Below, in pieces: positions 9,216 to 16,559 of a stretch of DNA of 64,000 nucleotides. The first letter of the stretch is position 1. Every line of letters starts with the position of its first letter. Under the pieces are notes generated by a model. The model had not been told where the DNA came from. It saw nothing but the letters and a program-made list of their open reading frames with translations, and made no database searches. The position numbers and the translations under genes are program-made. Source of the stretch: Palsa-1439 sp050015495 (GTDB lineage: Bacteria; Verrucomicrobiota; Verrucomicrobiia; Palsa-1439); NCBI GenBank assembly GCA_050015495.1, contig JBEKBH010000001.1:124001-188000 (forward strand), written 5' to 3'.

Positions 9216-10799
9216 CTACAATCTCGCGACCTTCACGTCGAAGATGTCCTTGTCGGCTTTGATCTCGGCGAGGACGTCGTCGCTGGGGGCGCTGTCGAGG
9301 TTGAGGACGATGAGGGCCTGGCCGCCGGCTTTGTCGCGGCCGAGCGACATGCTGGCGATGTTGATACCGTGCTTGCCCATGATCGAGCCGATCCAGCCGA
9401 CGATGCCGGGCCGGTCCTTGTTGCGCATCATGAACAGCACGCCGGTCGGCACCGCTTCGACGGGCATGTCGTTGATGCGCACGATGCGCGGGTTGTTGGG
9501 CGAACCGTAGAACGTGCCTGACAGGCTCGCCGACTGGCCGTTCACGAAGGCGCGCACGTTGATCAATTCCGTGTAATCAATCGGCTCGCTACTTTTCACT
9601 TCCCCGACGCGAATGCCCAGCGTTTGCGCGATCACGGGCGCGTTGACGTAATTCACATCGCCACCCTGCGCGTTTTCGAGGAACCCCTTCAATACCGCGC
9701 GGCCAATCGGCCCGCTGTCCAGTTCACCCGCTTTGCCGCAAAACTCGATAACCAAACGCTCGACGCGCTGTGGCGCGATCTGCGCCAGCAACCGTCCCAT
9801 TTTTTCCCCAAACGTGAGATACGGCTGCAGCACGGCGAGCACCTTGGCGTCGATGGTCGGCATGTTCACCGCATTGCGGATGGTGCCGCCCGACAGCACG
9901 TCGGCGACCTGCTCGGCGACCTCGACGCCGACCGATTCCTGCGCTTCCGTCGTCGACGCCGCCAAATGGGGTGTCATGACCACCGCGTCCAGTTCGCGCA
10001 GTGGCAACTCTTTCGGCGGTTCCTGCTCGTACACGTCCAGCGCCGCGCCGGCGACCTTGCCGCCCTTGATCGCGTCGTACAAATCTTTCTCGTTGATAAT
10101 GCCGCCGCGGGCGCAGTTGATGAGCCGCACGCCATCCTTCATCTTCGCGATGGTGTCCTTGTTGATCATGCCGCGGGTCTGGTCGGTCATCGGAACATGG
10201 ACCGTGATGAAGTCGGACCGCGCATAGATCTCGTCGAGTTCAACAACCTCGACCTGCAACGCTTTCGCCCGGCTGAGGCTCAAAAAGGGATCGTACGCCA
10301 GCACCCGCATACCGAACGCAATCGCGCGGCGGGCAACTTCGGTGCCGATCCGCCCCATCCCGATGACGCCGAGTGTTTTATTGTACAACTCGACGCCTTC
10401 AAAGGATTTGCGGTCCCACTTCCCCGCTTTCATGGTGGCGTGGGCTTGCGGGATGCTGCGTGCCAGGGCCATCATCATCGAAAACGTGTGTTCGGCGGTG
10501 GAAATCGTGTTCCCGCCCGGCGTGTTCATCACAATGATGCCGCGACGCGTGGCGGCGTCCACATCGACATTGTCCACGCCGACGCCGGCGCGGCCGACGA
10601 CACGCAGTTTCTTGGCGGCTTCGATCACCCGCTTGGTGACCTTCGTCGCGCTGCGGACGATCAGGGCGTCATACTCGCCGATGATCTCGCAGAGCTGGTC
10701 TTCCTTGAGGCCCGTCTTCACGTCCACCTGGAACGACGGATTTTTGCGCAGCATTTCCACGCCGCGTTCGGATACAGAGTCGGCAACAAGTATTTTCAT
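9216..10799 (-). CDS. serA: D-3-phosphoglycerate dehydrogenase
   Basis: The protein (527 residues from the ATG at 10799) is the long form of SerA. It has the D-2-hydroxyacid dehydrogenase catalytic and NAD domains (GRAGVGVDNVDVDAATRRG, GMGRIGTEVARRA, INCARGGIINEKDL, TPHLAAST), an intervening ASB domain (residues about 310-450) and a C-terminal ACT domain (GVLFMMRNKDRPGIVGWIG). It oxidises 3-phosphoglycerate to start serine synthesis; the ACT domain usually gives serine feedback inhibition. In-frame starts also exist at 10805 (ATG) and 10808 (GTG); MKILVADSVSERG fits the family best. No strong Shine-Dalgarno sequence is visible. Confidence 0.95.
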   Translation of the reverse strand: MKILVADSVSERGVEMLRKNPSFQVDVKTGLKEDQLCEIIGEYDALIVRSATKVTKRVIEAAKKLRVVGRAGVGVDNVDVDAATRRGIIVMNTPGGNTISTAEHTFSMMMALARSIPQAHATMKAGKWDRKSFEGVELYNKTLGVIGMGRIGTEVARRAIAFGMRVLAYDPFLSLSRAKALQVEVVELDEIYARSDFITVHVPMTDQTRGMINKDTIAKMKDGVRLINCARGGIINEKDLYDAIKGGKVAGAALDVYEQEPPKELPLRELDAVVMTPHLAASTTEAQESVGVEVAEQVADVLSGGTIRNAVNMPTIDAKVLAVLQPYLTFGEKMGRLLAQIAPQRVERLVIEFCGKAGELDSGPIGRAVLKGFLENAQGGDVNYVNAPVIAQTLGIRVGEVKSSEPIDYTELINVRAFVNGQSASLSGTFYGSPNNPRIVRINDMPVEAVPTGVLFMMRNKDRPGIVGWIGSIMGKHGINIASMSLGRDKAGGQALIVLNLDSAPSDDVLAEIKADKDIFDVKVARL

Positions 10800-10875
10800 G
10801 GTCATCACGATGTGAAGCCCGGCGGTTGAGTTCGGCGGCCAGTTTGCGACGTAAGCGCGCGATGGACAAGGAAAA

Positions 10876-10986
10876 ATGACGCGGGACGTGAAGCTTTATG
10901 CGCGCATGTGGTGCGCGGCTGCCAAGGAATACTTGAAGGCAAACAGGGTCCGGGGGTCGGGCAGGTTCGTGGGCGGCGCATTCTAA
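10876..10986 (+). pseudogene. Truncated glutaredoxin remnant
   Basis: A 36-codon frame starts MTRDVKLYARMWC and continues AAAKEYLKANR before losing all similarity. It aligns with the first 24 or so residues of the intact glutaredoxin at 13722 (MREVKLYTRKWC... DAKEYLKAHG), on the protein and DNA level and in the same orientation. The second cysteine of the CGWC redox motif is deleted and the remaining thioredoxin fold is missing, so it cannot act as a glutaredoxin. Together with the intact copy it brackets about 2.8 kb of scarred DNA. Confidence 0.72.
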
Positions 10987-11038
10987 CCCCGTTCCATAAA
11001 CAGAATCTTACGGCGGTACGAGACAAACAGGATGAGTG

Positions 11039-11067
11039 GCGATACGAGACGCCAGGGCTCTCGTGCT
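11039..11067. repeat. Short palindrome-bearing repeat, copy 1
   Basis: A 29-base block with a CGAGA ... TCTCG inverted repeat and a GC-rich centre recurs with only a few changes at 12887-12915. Both copies are followed by GTGCT. They lie in otherwise gene-poor DNA in the same island, and the hairpin potential suggests a small REP-like element. No transposase is seen near either copy. The rest of the 10.8-11.24 kb gap (437 bases) holds only this element and the glutaredoxin remnant. Confidence 0.55.
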
Positions 11068-11236
11068 CTCCCAACTGCGACAACGACTCTCCGCTCATTC
11101 CACTGCCGTCCGGTCTACACAAGCATGGATGCCTCCCCCCGCTTTGGACGCTTCGCGAACCGGGTGGTTTGAACTCCGAGGACTGCCACGCTGGCAAAGG
11201 GTTGCTTCGCCCAACGCCGCGAAGCGAGCGACCTCG

Positions 11237-11608
11237 TCAGGCAACATGCTTGATTTGGCGCGATTCTCTTCCTATCCACCAACAAAATAAAAACAGGAGG
11301 GCCGCAATGGGCGGCAACATCCCCAGACTGTCCAGCACTCTCGGATTGATAAAGAATGCCTGAATCAATATCGCCACAAGCGTTAAGGTTGCACCTGCCA
11401 GTTCCCATTTCCACGCCAGAGCAAGACCCAGAAGCCAAGCCAGCATCAGCGTGAAGCCGATGCGATCATGCATGGAGTGCAATGACCCGTTTGGATGCCC
11501 TTGGATACTAGCGACAATGCCCGCCGTAACAAAAAAGCCCCAGAAAAGAATTATCAGAACACTGAGTGTCCGAGCGGTCCACCGAACTGTCTGTGCTGTT
11601 GTATTCAT
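11237..11608 (-). CDS. Small integral membrane protein, unknown function
   Basis: The 123-residue protein has four predicted membrane segments: LSVLIILFWGFFVTAGIV, FTLMLAWLLGLALAW, LAGATLTLVAILIQAFFI and MLPPIAALLFLFCWW. The start at 11608 (MNTTAQTVRW) is fixed by a strong GGAAGGAG sequence seven to eight bases upstream; a longer frame to 11671 lacks this. The last residues (GRESRQIKHVA) are charged and probably cytoplasmic. I do not recognise the family. It lies alone in the island between the glutaredoxin remnant and the first HNH remnant. Confidence 0.75.
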   Translation of the reverse strand: MNTTAQTVRWTARTLSVLIILFWGFFVTAGIVASIQGHPNGSLHSMHDRIGFTLMLAWLLGLALAWKWELAGATLTLVAILIQAFFINPRVLDSLGMLPPIAALLFLFCWWIGRESRQIKHVA

Positions 11609-11735
11609 CGCTGTCTCCTTCCTTGGGTGAATTCGTTGACTCGCCCTGTCCCCTACCCTATCAAACAGCAAAAACCTTAGCCCCGTGCCCAGACTAGTCC
11701 GCGCAACCCCACGCCTTCAAGTGAAACTTTTCACA

Positions 11736-11911
11736 ACCCAACAGCACAAACCGGCAAAGGCCCCGCGCGTCGCTACAAACGATTGTTCATCCGCTCTACC
11801 CCCAACGATAAAAATGAAGGAGTAGAGCCGATGAACAAAGATCACGTTGGACAAGAGCAGTACTGGAACGGGACAGTTGGATGTGCCAGAATTGCGGAAC
11901 ACCCACGACCG
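11736..11911 (+). pseudogene. HNH-type zinc-finger remnant with leader, copy A (frameshifted)
   Basis: This block of about 175 bases is a direct repeat of 12931-13100: leader, a purine-rich GGAG-type site and an ATG (here 11831, MNKDHVGQEQ). Compared with copy B a single base is missing soon after the start, which throws the frame. In the shifted frame the zinc-knuckle sequence DSWMCQNCGT can still be read. It is probably a dead copy of the 5' end of a small HNH-nuclease-like gene. Apart from this, the gap 11609-12145 holds only AT-rich DNA ahead of the PEP-CTERM gene. Confidence 0.6.
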
Positions 11912-12145
11912 ACGTAGTAAACATGCGAGACTGTCTTTGTTTCACCCATCTGTCAGGTTTTCCGAATTCACTGTCGGAAGTCTTTACGCTTTCCCCATCA
12001 GAAACCTAAAGATAGCGTGATCCAGTGAGTCGTAACACTCTCGCTACAAGGCTATTGCATACAATGCATTTTATTGGGCACACAATCTGCTATTTTCTTG
12101 ACAGGTGTTGGTAATGGCAAAATCTCAGGTGAGGGAGACAATTCT

Positions 12146-12667
12146 ATGAAGAAGCTGTTTATTCTATCCGTGCTAACAATGTGCTGTGCAATTACGGTGC
12201 GCGCATCAGTCGAGGGCGACAATTTCGAAGTCCAGTACTTCTATCCCGACTTGAGCACAGTGTACGATAGCGCTACGACCACTGTTCCGGGGAGTGTGGT
12301 TGTCGGGGAAGGCATTAACAGCGTAGCCATCTCGGACGGTCAAATCGTTATCAGCGTGGCCTATGCAAATTTTACCGTATCGTCCTTTAACGGCATCGTG
12401 TTCACGGATTTATCCAAGACACCGGATTTTGCGTCGTTGACTCTCGCTTCCGTCACGGGGGATGCACCTTATACCGACCCCGTCCTCAGCTTCACTGCCG
12501 ACACCCTAAGCATGAATTTTTCGGGCGTTGACAACGACCTGTCACCGTTCACTTTGACCTACGATTTCACCGAAGGCGGTTCCGCCGTGCCTGAGGGGAG
12601 TTCGACGTTAATGTTACTCGGGATGGCCATGACCGGTTTGGCGTGCCTGCGCCGACGCATTGGCTAA
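12146..12667 (+). CDS. Exported protein with PEP-CTERM-like (VPEG) sorting tail
   Basis: The protein (173 residues from MKKLFILSVLTMCCAITVRA) has a cleavable signal peptide, a Thr/Ser/Asp-rich beta-type middle with no known domain, and a C-terminal VPEGSSTLMLLGMAMTG followed by a basic LRRRIG end. That is the tripartite exosortase-recognised tail (motif, membrane helix, Arg cluster) in the VPEG variant. Such proteins are processed at the inner membrane and released to the surface or matrix. The start at 12146 has GAGGGAG upstream and begins the signal peptide; the frame extending to 12074 is not needed. GC is lower than in the flanking housekeeping genes. No exosortase gene is in the window. 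Confidence 0.82.
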   Translation: MKKLFILSVLTMCCAITVRASVEGDNFEVQYFYPDLSTVYDSATTTVPGSVVVGEGINSVAISDGQIVISVAYANFTVSSFNGIVFTDLSKTPDFASLTLASVTGDAPYTDPVLSFTADTLSMNFSGVDNDLSPFTLTYDFTEGGSAVPEGSSTLMLLGMAMTGLACLRRRIG

Positions 12668-12886
12668 GGGATTACCCCCACAGCTCCGGCTCTGGATGAG
12701 AACAGGGTTGGACTGTCGAACTCGGATGTTGCCCAGCCGTCGTATGGGTTGCATTTATTTGGCGCCATTCAGGCGAACCACATAGCCGACCGACTGCACG
12801 TAACACCGCGACAAACGCCCCCACCGTCCTGTAGTGGGCCTGGACAGCCCAACCCCTCAGCAGAGGCAACCCAAACACTCCCGTTT

Positions 12887-12915
12887 GCGATCCGAGACGC
12901 TAGCGCTCTCGTGCT
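12887..12915. repeat. Short palindrome-bearing repeat, copy 2
   Basis: This is the second copy of the 29-base element at 11039-11067. Here the inverted repeat is nearly perfect: CGAGACGCTAGCGCTCTCG is almost its own reverse complement around a GCTAGC core. It precedes HNH remnant B by about 15 bases. In the first locus the matching distance is about 670 bases and includes the small membrane gene, so gene content between repeat and remnant has changed. Confidence 0.55.
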
Positions 12916-12930
12916 TTGGCAAACCCTCGG

Positions 12931-13136
12931 ACCCAACAGCACAACACGACAAACACCCCAAGCGTCGCCTAAAACGACCGTTCATCCACTCTACTCCCCA
13001 CGATCAAAATAAAGGAGCAGAGCCGATGAACAAAGAGCAACGTTGGACAACAGCAGCAATGGAGCGGGACAGTTGGATGTGCCAGAACTGCGGTACGACC
13101 AAACACCTCACATGGAGTCGTGCATCGGTGAAATGA
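12931..13136 (+). pseudogene. HNH-type zinc-finger remnant with leader, copy B
   Basis: A repeated leader of about 95 bases leads to an ATG at 13026 with GGAGCAGAG upstream. The frame reads MNKEQRWTTAAMERDSWMCQNCGTTKHL, a typical N-terminus of a small HNH endonuclease (RDxWxCQxCG zinc knuckle). It then diverges to TWSRASVK and stops at 13136. The catalytic HIxP block is missing, so it is truncated. Its leader and start are shared with copy A (11736-11911), and its zinc knuckle with copy C (13598-13660). Its last bases overlap the convergent membrane gene. Confidence 0.62.
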
Positions 13137-13473
13137 ACTGGCTGACGATGAAGAGAAGAACCATTGCGAGAGCGATCACAATTGGCGACACTGCTGAATA
13201 CATGATTCCCCGCGTGATGCTCGGCTTCTCAAACTCGATGCCCTTCTTTCTCTCGAACACTCTGACTAGACTCAAAGCAACAACACGGTAGGAGACCAGG
13301 AAGCCCACGACAGATATCAGCGGCGCAGCGAATAGAACTTGAGGAAAGGGACTTGATCGTGCACCGAAAAGGCCAACGACACCACTTGCGGCCACACAAA
13401 TCCAAAACAGGCAGCAGCAAAGACGGCTATACAGATACTCCCCCAAAGCATTTGCTCTCCTTAACATAAACAT
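13108..13473 (-). CDS. Small membrane protein, unknown function
   Basis: The frame codes for 121 residues with about three hydrophobic segments (LCCCLFWICVAASGVVGLFG, VLFAAPLISVVGFLVSY, SAVSPIVIALAMVLLFIV). The start at 13473 (MFMLRRANALG) is preferred because GGAGG lies six bases upstream; an upstream GTG at 13488 is alternative. The family is not recognised. It faces the HNH remnant and overlaps its last bases tail to tail. Base composition is lower in GC than in the neighbouring core genes, consistent with an acquired segment. I consider it probably real but uncharacterised. Confidence 0.55.
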   Translation of the reverse strand: MFMLRRANALGEYLYSRLCCCLFWICVAASGVVGLFGARSSPFPQVLFAAPLISVVGFLVSYRVVALSLVRVFERKKGIEFEKPSITRGIMYSAVSPIVIALAMVLLFIVSQFISPMHDSM

Positions 13474-13597
13474 AGCGTCCCTCCGCACCTCTCAAGTGTG
13501 CAACGCCCATTACACCGCTGATCGAACCGCGAGGAAAGCAGAAAAGAAGCCCACCCCACCTGGAATTGTGGGCCTCGACAGCCGACACCCTCAGCAG

Positions 13598-13660
13598 ATG
13601 TGCCAGAACTGCGGCACGACGAAACACCTCGACGCCGCGCACATCGTGGGCAACCTCTGA
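13598..13660 (+). pseudogene. HNH-type remnant, copy C (zinc knuckle plus HNH histidines)
   Basis: A 20-codon stretch reads MCQNCGTTKHLDAAHIVGNL and ends in a stop at 13660. It restores the piece missing from copy B: after KHL comes DAAHIVGN, the first part of an HNH catalytic motif. There is no upstream leader, and nothing downstream continues the nuclease fold before the glutaredoxin gene. The three HNH pieces together look like a gene broken and copied several times. Confidence 0.55.
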
Positions 13661-13721
13661 AAACACTTCTAATCTTGAAACCATACCGTCATGTTGTGCA
13701 TTCTATTAGCAGGCAACAATC

Positions 13722-13979
13722 ATGAGAGAGGTAAAGCTGTACACGCGCAAATGGTGCGGGTGGTGCATCGATGCCAAGGAATATCTGAAGGCACACGGCA
13801 TCCCGTTCCAGGAGATCGACGTGGGCCGCGATCCCGCTGCTGACGAGGAAATGCAACGGTTATCCGGCCAGCGATACGTGCCGACCATTGTGGTCGACGG
13901 CCATGTGCTGGCCAATTTCGACACCGGCCAGCTTGAAGGATTTCTCAAGAAGCTCAGCCCCGAAAGCCCTCGGGGTTAA
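13722..13979 (+). CDS. Glutaredoxin-like protein
   Basis: The 85-residue protein is a complete small thioredoxin fold. It has a KLYTRKWCGWCIDAKEYL start with redox motif CGWC (residues 12-15), FQEIDVGRD, RYVPTIVVDG with the cis-proline of the TVP-type loop, and a Gly-rich C-terminal segment. The motif resembles NrdH or alternative glutaredoxins more than the classic CPYC type. It reduces disulfides using glutathione or thioredoxin reductase; which one cannot be told here. It is convergent with pgpA, and a perfect palindrome separates them. A decayed partial copy is at 10876. Confidence 0.88.
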   Translation: MREVKLYTRKWCGWCIDAKEYLKAHGIPFQEIDVGRDPAADEEMQRLSGQRYVPTIVVDGHVLANFDTGQLEGFLKKLSPESPRG

Positions 13980-13998
13980 CCCCGAACGCGTTCGGGGT
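13979..13998. terminator. Perfect 20-base palindrome between convergent genes
   Basis: ACCCCGAACGCGTTCGGGGT is its own reverse complement and occupies the space between the glutaredoxin stop and the pgpA stop. A second weaker stem (CCCCGA/TCGGGG) directly precedes it. Being symmetric, it could stop transcription from both sides, although no T-run follows. A close variant (CCCCGAA-CACA-TTCGGGG) occurs at 61877-61894, so it may instead be a dispersed palindromic unit. Confidence 0.6.
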
Positions 13999-14465
13999 CA
14001 ATGCTTCAGCGAACTGACCAGCCACACGACGCCGTGCGTGGTCAGGCATGAGGCGGCCGCCGCCAACAGATCGTCCAGCACAATACCGATCCCGCCGGAG
14101 AAATCCTGTGCGTCCCGAATGGGAGTCGGCTTCCAGACATCGAAAAGCCGGAACATCGCGAATCCCGCAGCGACCTGCCACCACCTCGTCCCCAAACCGA
14201 TCAGCGCGAGCGGCATGGCTACGATCTCGTCGATAACCACCTGGGGCGGATCGGGATGGTGCATAATATCCGACGCTTCGCCCGCGCACCAGACCGCGAA
14301 TCCGATGGCCAATACCAGAATCACACCGCGCAGCCAGAGGTGATGTTCCTGGTTCAAGGCCCACCAGAACCCGACGCCGACGACCGAGCCCGCCGTGCCC
14401 GGCGCGACCGGCAGATAGCCGACGCCGAACCCGGTGGCCAGAAATTTGATCAGTCGTTCACGCAT
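13998..14465 (-). CDS. pgpA: Phosphatidylglycerophosphatase A
   Basis: The protein (155 residues) matches PgpA: ATGFGVGYLPVAPGTAGS at the N-terminus, VVIDEIVAMPLAL with the metal-binding Asp-Glu, FRLFDVWKPTPI and GIGIVLDDLLAA. It removes the phosphate from phosphatidylglycerophosphate to give phosphatidylglycerol, in the inner membrane. The start at 14465 (MRERLIKFLATG) overlaps the end of pgsA by eight bases; the longer frame to 14486 lies wholly inside pgsA. The two genes make consecutive enzymes and are clearly coupled. Confidence 0.92.
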   Translation of the reverse strand: MRERLIKFLATGFGVGYLPVAPGTAGSVVGVGFWWALNQEHHLWLRGVILVLAIGFAVWCAGEASDIMHHPDPPQVVIDEIVAMPLALIGLGTRWWQVAAGFAMFRLFDVWKPTPIRDAQDFSGGIGIVLDDLLAAAASCLTTHGVVWLVSSLKH

Positions 14466-15084
14466 CGCGCAAGAACATTTGACCATTCTTGAAAAAGTAG
14501 ATGATGCCGGAGACCAACGTCAGCGTGACGGTGATCAGCATCAGGGTGAATGCCACGCTTGAAAACGTGACATCGAACTGCTGGTAATCGACGCCGAAAC
14601 AATTCCAGTCCTCGCGCACTGCCAAGCCGAGCAGGATCACAATGATGGTGACCATCTGGGACACGGTCTTGTGTTTGCCGAGCCCTTCCGCCCGCAAGAC
14701 CACGCCCTGCTGGCTGGCCACCAGCCTTAGCCCCGTCACCAGAAAATCGCGCGCGACGATCACCAGCACCATCCAGGCCTGCACCAGCGGCACTCCCGCC
14801 CGGTAACTCGGCTGCTCGATGAAACAGATAAACGCGGCGGTTGTCAGGATCTTGTCGGCGAGCGGGTCCATCAATGCCCCGAACGCTGTCTCCATCTGGT
14901 GTCGGCGGGCGTACCAGCCGTCCCACCAATCGGTCAGGCTCGCCACGATAAAGATCATTAGGGCCATCGTTTTCCCAAACGGGAAGTGCGATCGAATCCA
15001 ACCTTGCGGAGGCAGGAGCAGCGCCATGACGAAAAGCACCGTCAGACCGATCCGCGCCACGGTGAGCCGGTTGGGCAGGTTCAT
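14458..15084 (-). CDS. pgsA: CDP-diacylglycerol--glycerol-3-phosphate 3-phosphatidyltransferase
   Basis: The 208-residue membrane protein begins MNLPNRLTVARI, the usual PgsA start. It contains the full CDP-alcohol phosphotransferase signature DG-x2-AR-x8-G-x3-D-x3-D within TDWWDGWYARRHQ and FGALMDPLADK. About five to six membrane helices are visible. It makes phosphatidylglycerophosphate, which PgpA (next gene, overlapping) dephosphorylates. It is divergent from the nusA operon, whose promoter lies about 65 bases upstream of its start. Confidence 0.95.
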   Translation of the reverse strand: MNLPNRLTVARIGLTVLFVMALLLPPQGWIRSHFPFGKTMALMIFIVASLTDWWDGWYARRHQMETAFGALMDPLADKILTTAAFICFIEQPSYRAGVPLVQAWMVLVIVARDFLVTGLRLVASQQGVVLRAEGLGKHKTVSQMVTIIVILLGLAVREDWNCFGVDYQQFDVTFSSVAFTLMLITVTLTLVSGIIYFFKNGQMFLRDA

Positions 15085-15148
15085 TGGCGGGGCATTGTAA
15101 ACCCGTCCCGCCGCAAAACAAGCCCGATACGCCGGCTTCTATATGGGC

Positions 15149-15176
15149 TTGACCGATATTGCAGATTGCGTATAAT
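15149..15176 (+). promoter_or_regulatory. Sigma-70-type promoter of the nusA operon
   Basis: TTGACC at 15149-15154 and a perfect TATAAT at 15171-15176 are separated by 16 bases. Transcription should start near 15183, giving a nusA leader of about 90 bases that contains the hairpin at 15203-15238. Confidence 0.75.
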
Positions 15177-15202
15177 TCCGCAGGTTGATTAATTGGCGAC
15201 AC

Positions 15203-15238
15203 GGAACAAGTGGGTCGAAGAACCCACTTTTTTGTTCC
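15203..15238 (+). terminator. Terminator-like hairpin (possible attenuator) in the nusA leader
   Basis: AAGTGGGT and ACCCACTT pair around a six-base loop (CGAAGA), and the second arm runs straight into six T residues, the form of an intrinsic terminator. An outer GGAAC/GTTCC pair can extend the stem. It lies between the promoter and the nusA start (15276), so transcripts must read through it to reach the operon. Regulation by NusA of its own operon through such a leader is an inference. Confidence 0.7.
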
Positions 15239-15275
15239 CCGGATGGGGTGTGCCGCCCGAGGATAAAGAACGCTT

Positions 15276-16559
15276 ATGAACGGCGAATTGATAGTGGCGG
15301 TGGAATATTTCCACCGCGAGAAAGGCATCGACAAGGAAGTCCTGTTCCAAGCCGTCGAGTCGGCGTTGTTGCAGGCTTCCAAGAGAAGTGTCGGTCCCGC
15401 CAACGACCTGCGCATCGAAATCGACCGCAAGACCGGCAACATTCGCGCACTCGCCAAGCAATTGGTGGTGGAAAACGTTGTCAACAAGCAGGATGAAATC
15501 TCGTTGGTTGACGCCCGACGCCGCGCGCCGAACATCCAACTCGGGGAAAGCATTGAAGTCGAGGTCACCCCGCAGAATTTCGGACGGATTGCCGCCCAGA
15601 CGGCCAAGCAGGCGATGCTGCAGCGCATTCGGCAGGTCGAGAAGAACATGGTGTTCGAGGAGTTCAAGGGGCGTGGCGGCGACATTCTGTCGGGGACGGT
15701 GCGCCGATTCGAGCGCAGCGACGTCATCGTCGACCTGGGCAAGATCGAAGGCATCATGCCCAGCCGCGAGCGCGTCCCGACGGAGGAATACCAGCCCGGT
15801 GATCGCATTCGCGCCTACACGCTGAGCGTCGACAACGCGATCCATGGGCCCGAGATCATCCTGTCCCGCAGCCATCCCGATTTTGTCCGCAAGCTCTTTG
15901 AACTCGAAGTCTCGGAAATCGCCGACAAGACCGTCGAGATCAAGGCCATTGCCCGCGAAGCGGGCTTTCGCACCAAGATTGCCGTCCTGTCCCATGACGA
16001 CAAGGTCGATCCAGTGGGCGCCTGCGTGGGGATGCGCGGGATGCGCGTGAAAAACATCGTGCGCGAACTCAGCGGAGAAAAGATCGATATCATTCGCTGG
16101 GACCCGAACGTACGCCAGTTCGTCACCAATGCCCTCGCGCCCGCCAAGCTGAAGAACCTCGTCATTGACGAAGCCCGCCATTCCGTGAAGATTATTGTGG
16201 ATCCCGACCAGTTGTCGCTGGCGATTGGCAAAAAGGGGCAGAACGCGCGCCTGACGGCCAAACTGACCGGATGGAACATCGAGATCGAGAAGGAAGAATC
16301 GGCCGAGTTGGGCTTCGAGGAGAAGGTCAAGCGCGCCGTCGAAGAGATGGCGGCGATCCCCGGGATCGCGCGCGAAGACGCCGAGAATCTGGTCAAGGGC
16401 GGGTTCCATTCGCTGGAGGGATTGCTGTCGGCGGACCTGAATGATTTGACGGACCTACTGGGCGCCGAAAAGGCTGTGGCGGTACAACAGGCGGCCAACG
16501 TGGAGCAGGAGCGTCGCGAGGCAGCCCAAACGCCGGAGGGTGACAAACCAGCCTCATGA
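15276..16559 (+). CDS. nusA: Transcription termination/antitermination factor NusA
   Basis: The protein (427 residues) has the NusA order: an N-terminal polymerase-binding domain (MNGELIVAVEYFHREKGIDKE onward), an S1 domain around residues 135-200 (ILSGTVRRFERSDVIVDLG), KH1 and KH2 (VGACVGMRGMRVKNIVREL; LSLAIGKKGQNARLTAKLTG), and a short C-terminal helix-hairpin-helix region (AIPGIAREDAENLVKGGF). It modulates pausing, termination and antitermination of RNA polymerase. It is the first gene after the promoter; rimP, which usually precedes nusA, is absent here. Its stop overlaps the infB start (ATGA). Confidence 0.97.
   Translation: MNGELIVAVEYFHREKGIDKEVLFQAVESALLQASKRSVGPANDLRIEIDRKTGNIRALAKQLVVENVVNKQDEISLVDARRRAPNIQLGESIEVEVTPQNFGRIAAQTAKQAMLQRIRQVEKNMVFEEFKGRGGDILSGTVRRFERSDVIVDLGKIEGIMPSRERVPTEEYQPGDRIRAYTLSVDNAIHGPEIILSRSHPDFVRKLFELEVSEIADKTVEIKAIAREAGFRTKIAVLSHDDKVDPVGACVGMRGMRVKNIVRELSGEKIDIIRWDPNVRQFVTNALAPAKLKNLVIDEARHSVKIIVDPDQLSLAIGKKGQNARLTAKLTGWNIEIEKEESAELGFEEKVKRAVEEMAAIPGIAREDAENLVKGGFHSLEGLLSADLNDLTDLLGAEKAVAVQQAANVEQERREAAQTPEGDKPAS

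Noticed and set aside
10805..11197. 130-codon minus-strand frame between serA and the small membrane gene
   Set aside because: Composition is Ser/Pro/Cys/Arg-rich without structure, no ribosome site is seen, and it overlaps the glutaredoxin remnant and palindromic repeat.
11736..13660. Integron cassette array suggested by repeated blocks and single genes
   Set aside because: No integrase, no attC-type core sites at the repeat ends, and the repeats include a coding start; broken HNH gene copies explain the pattern better.
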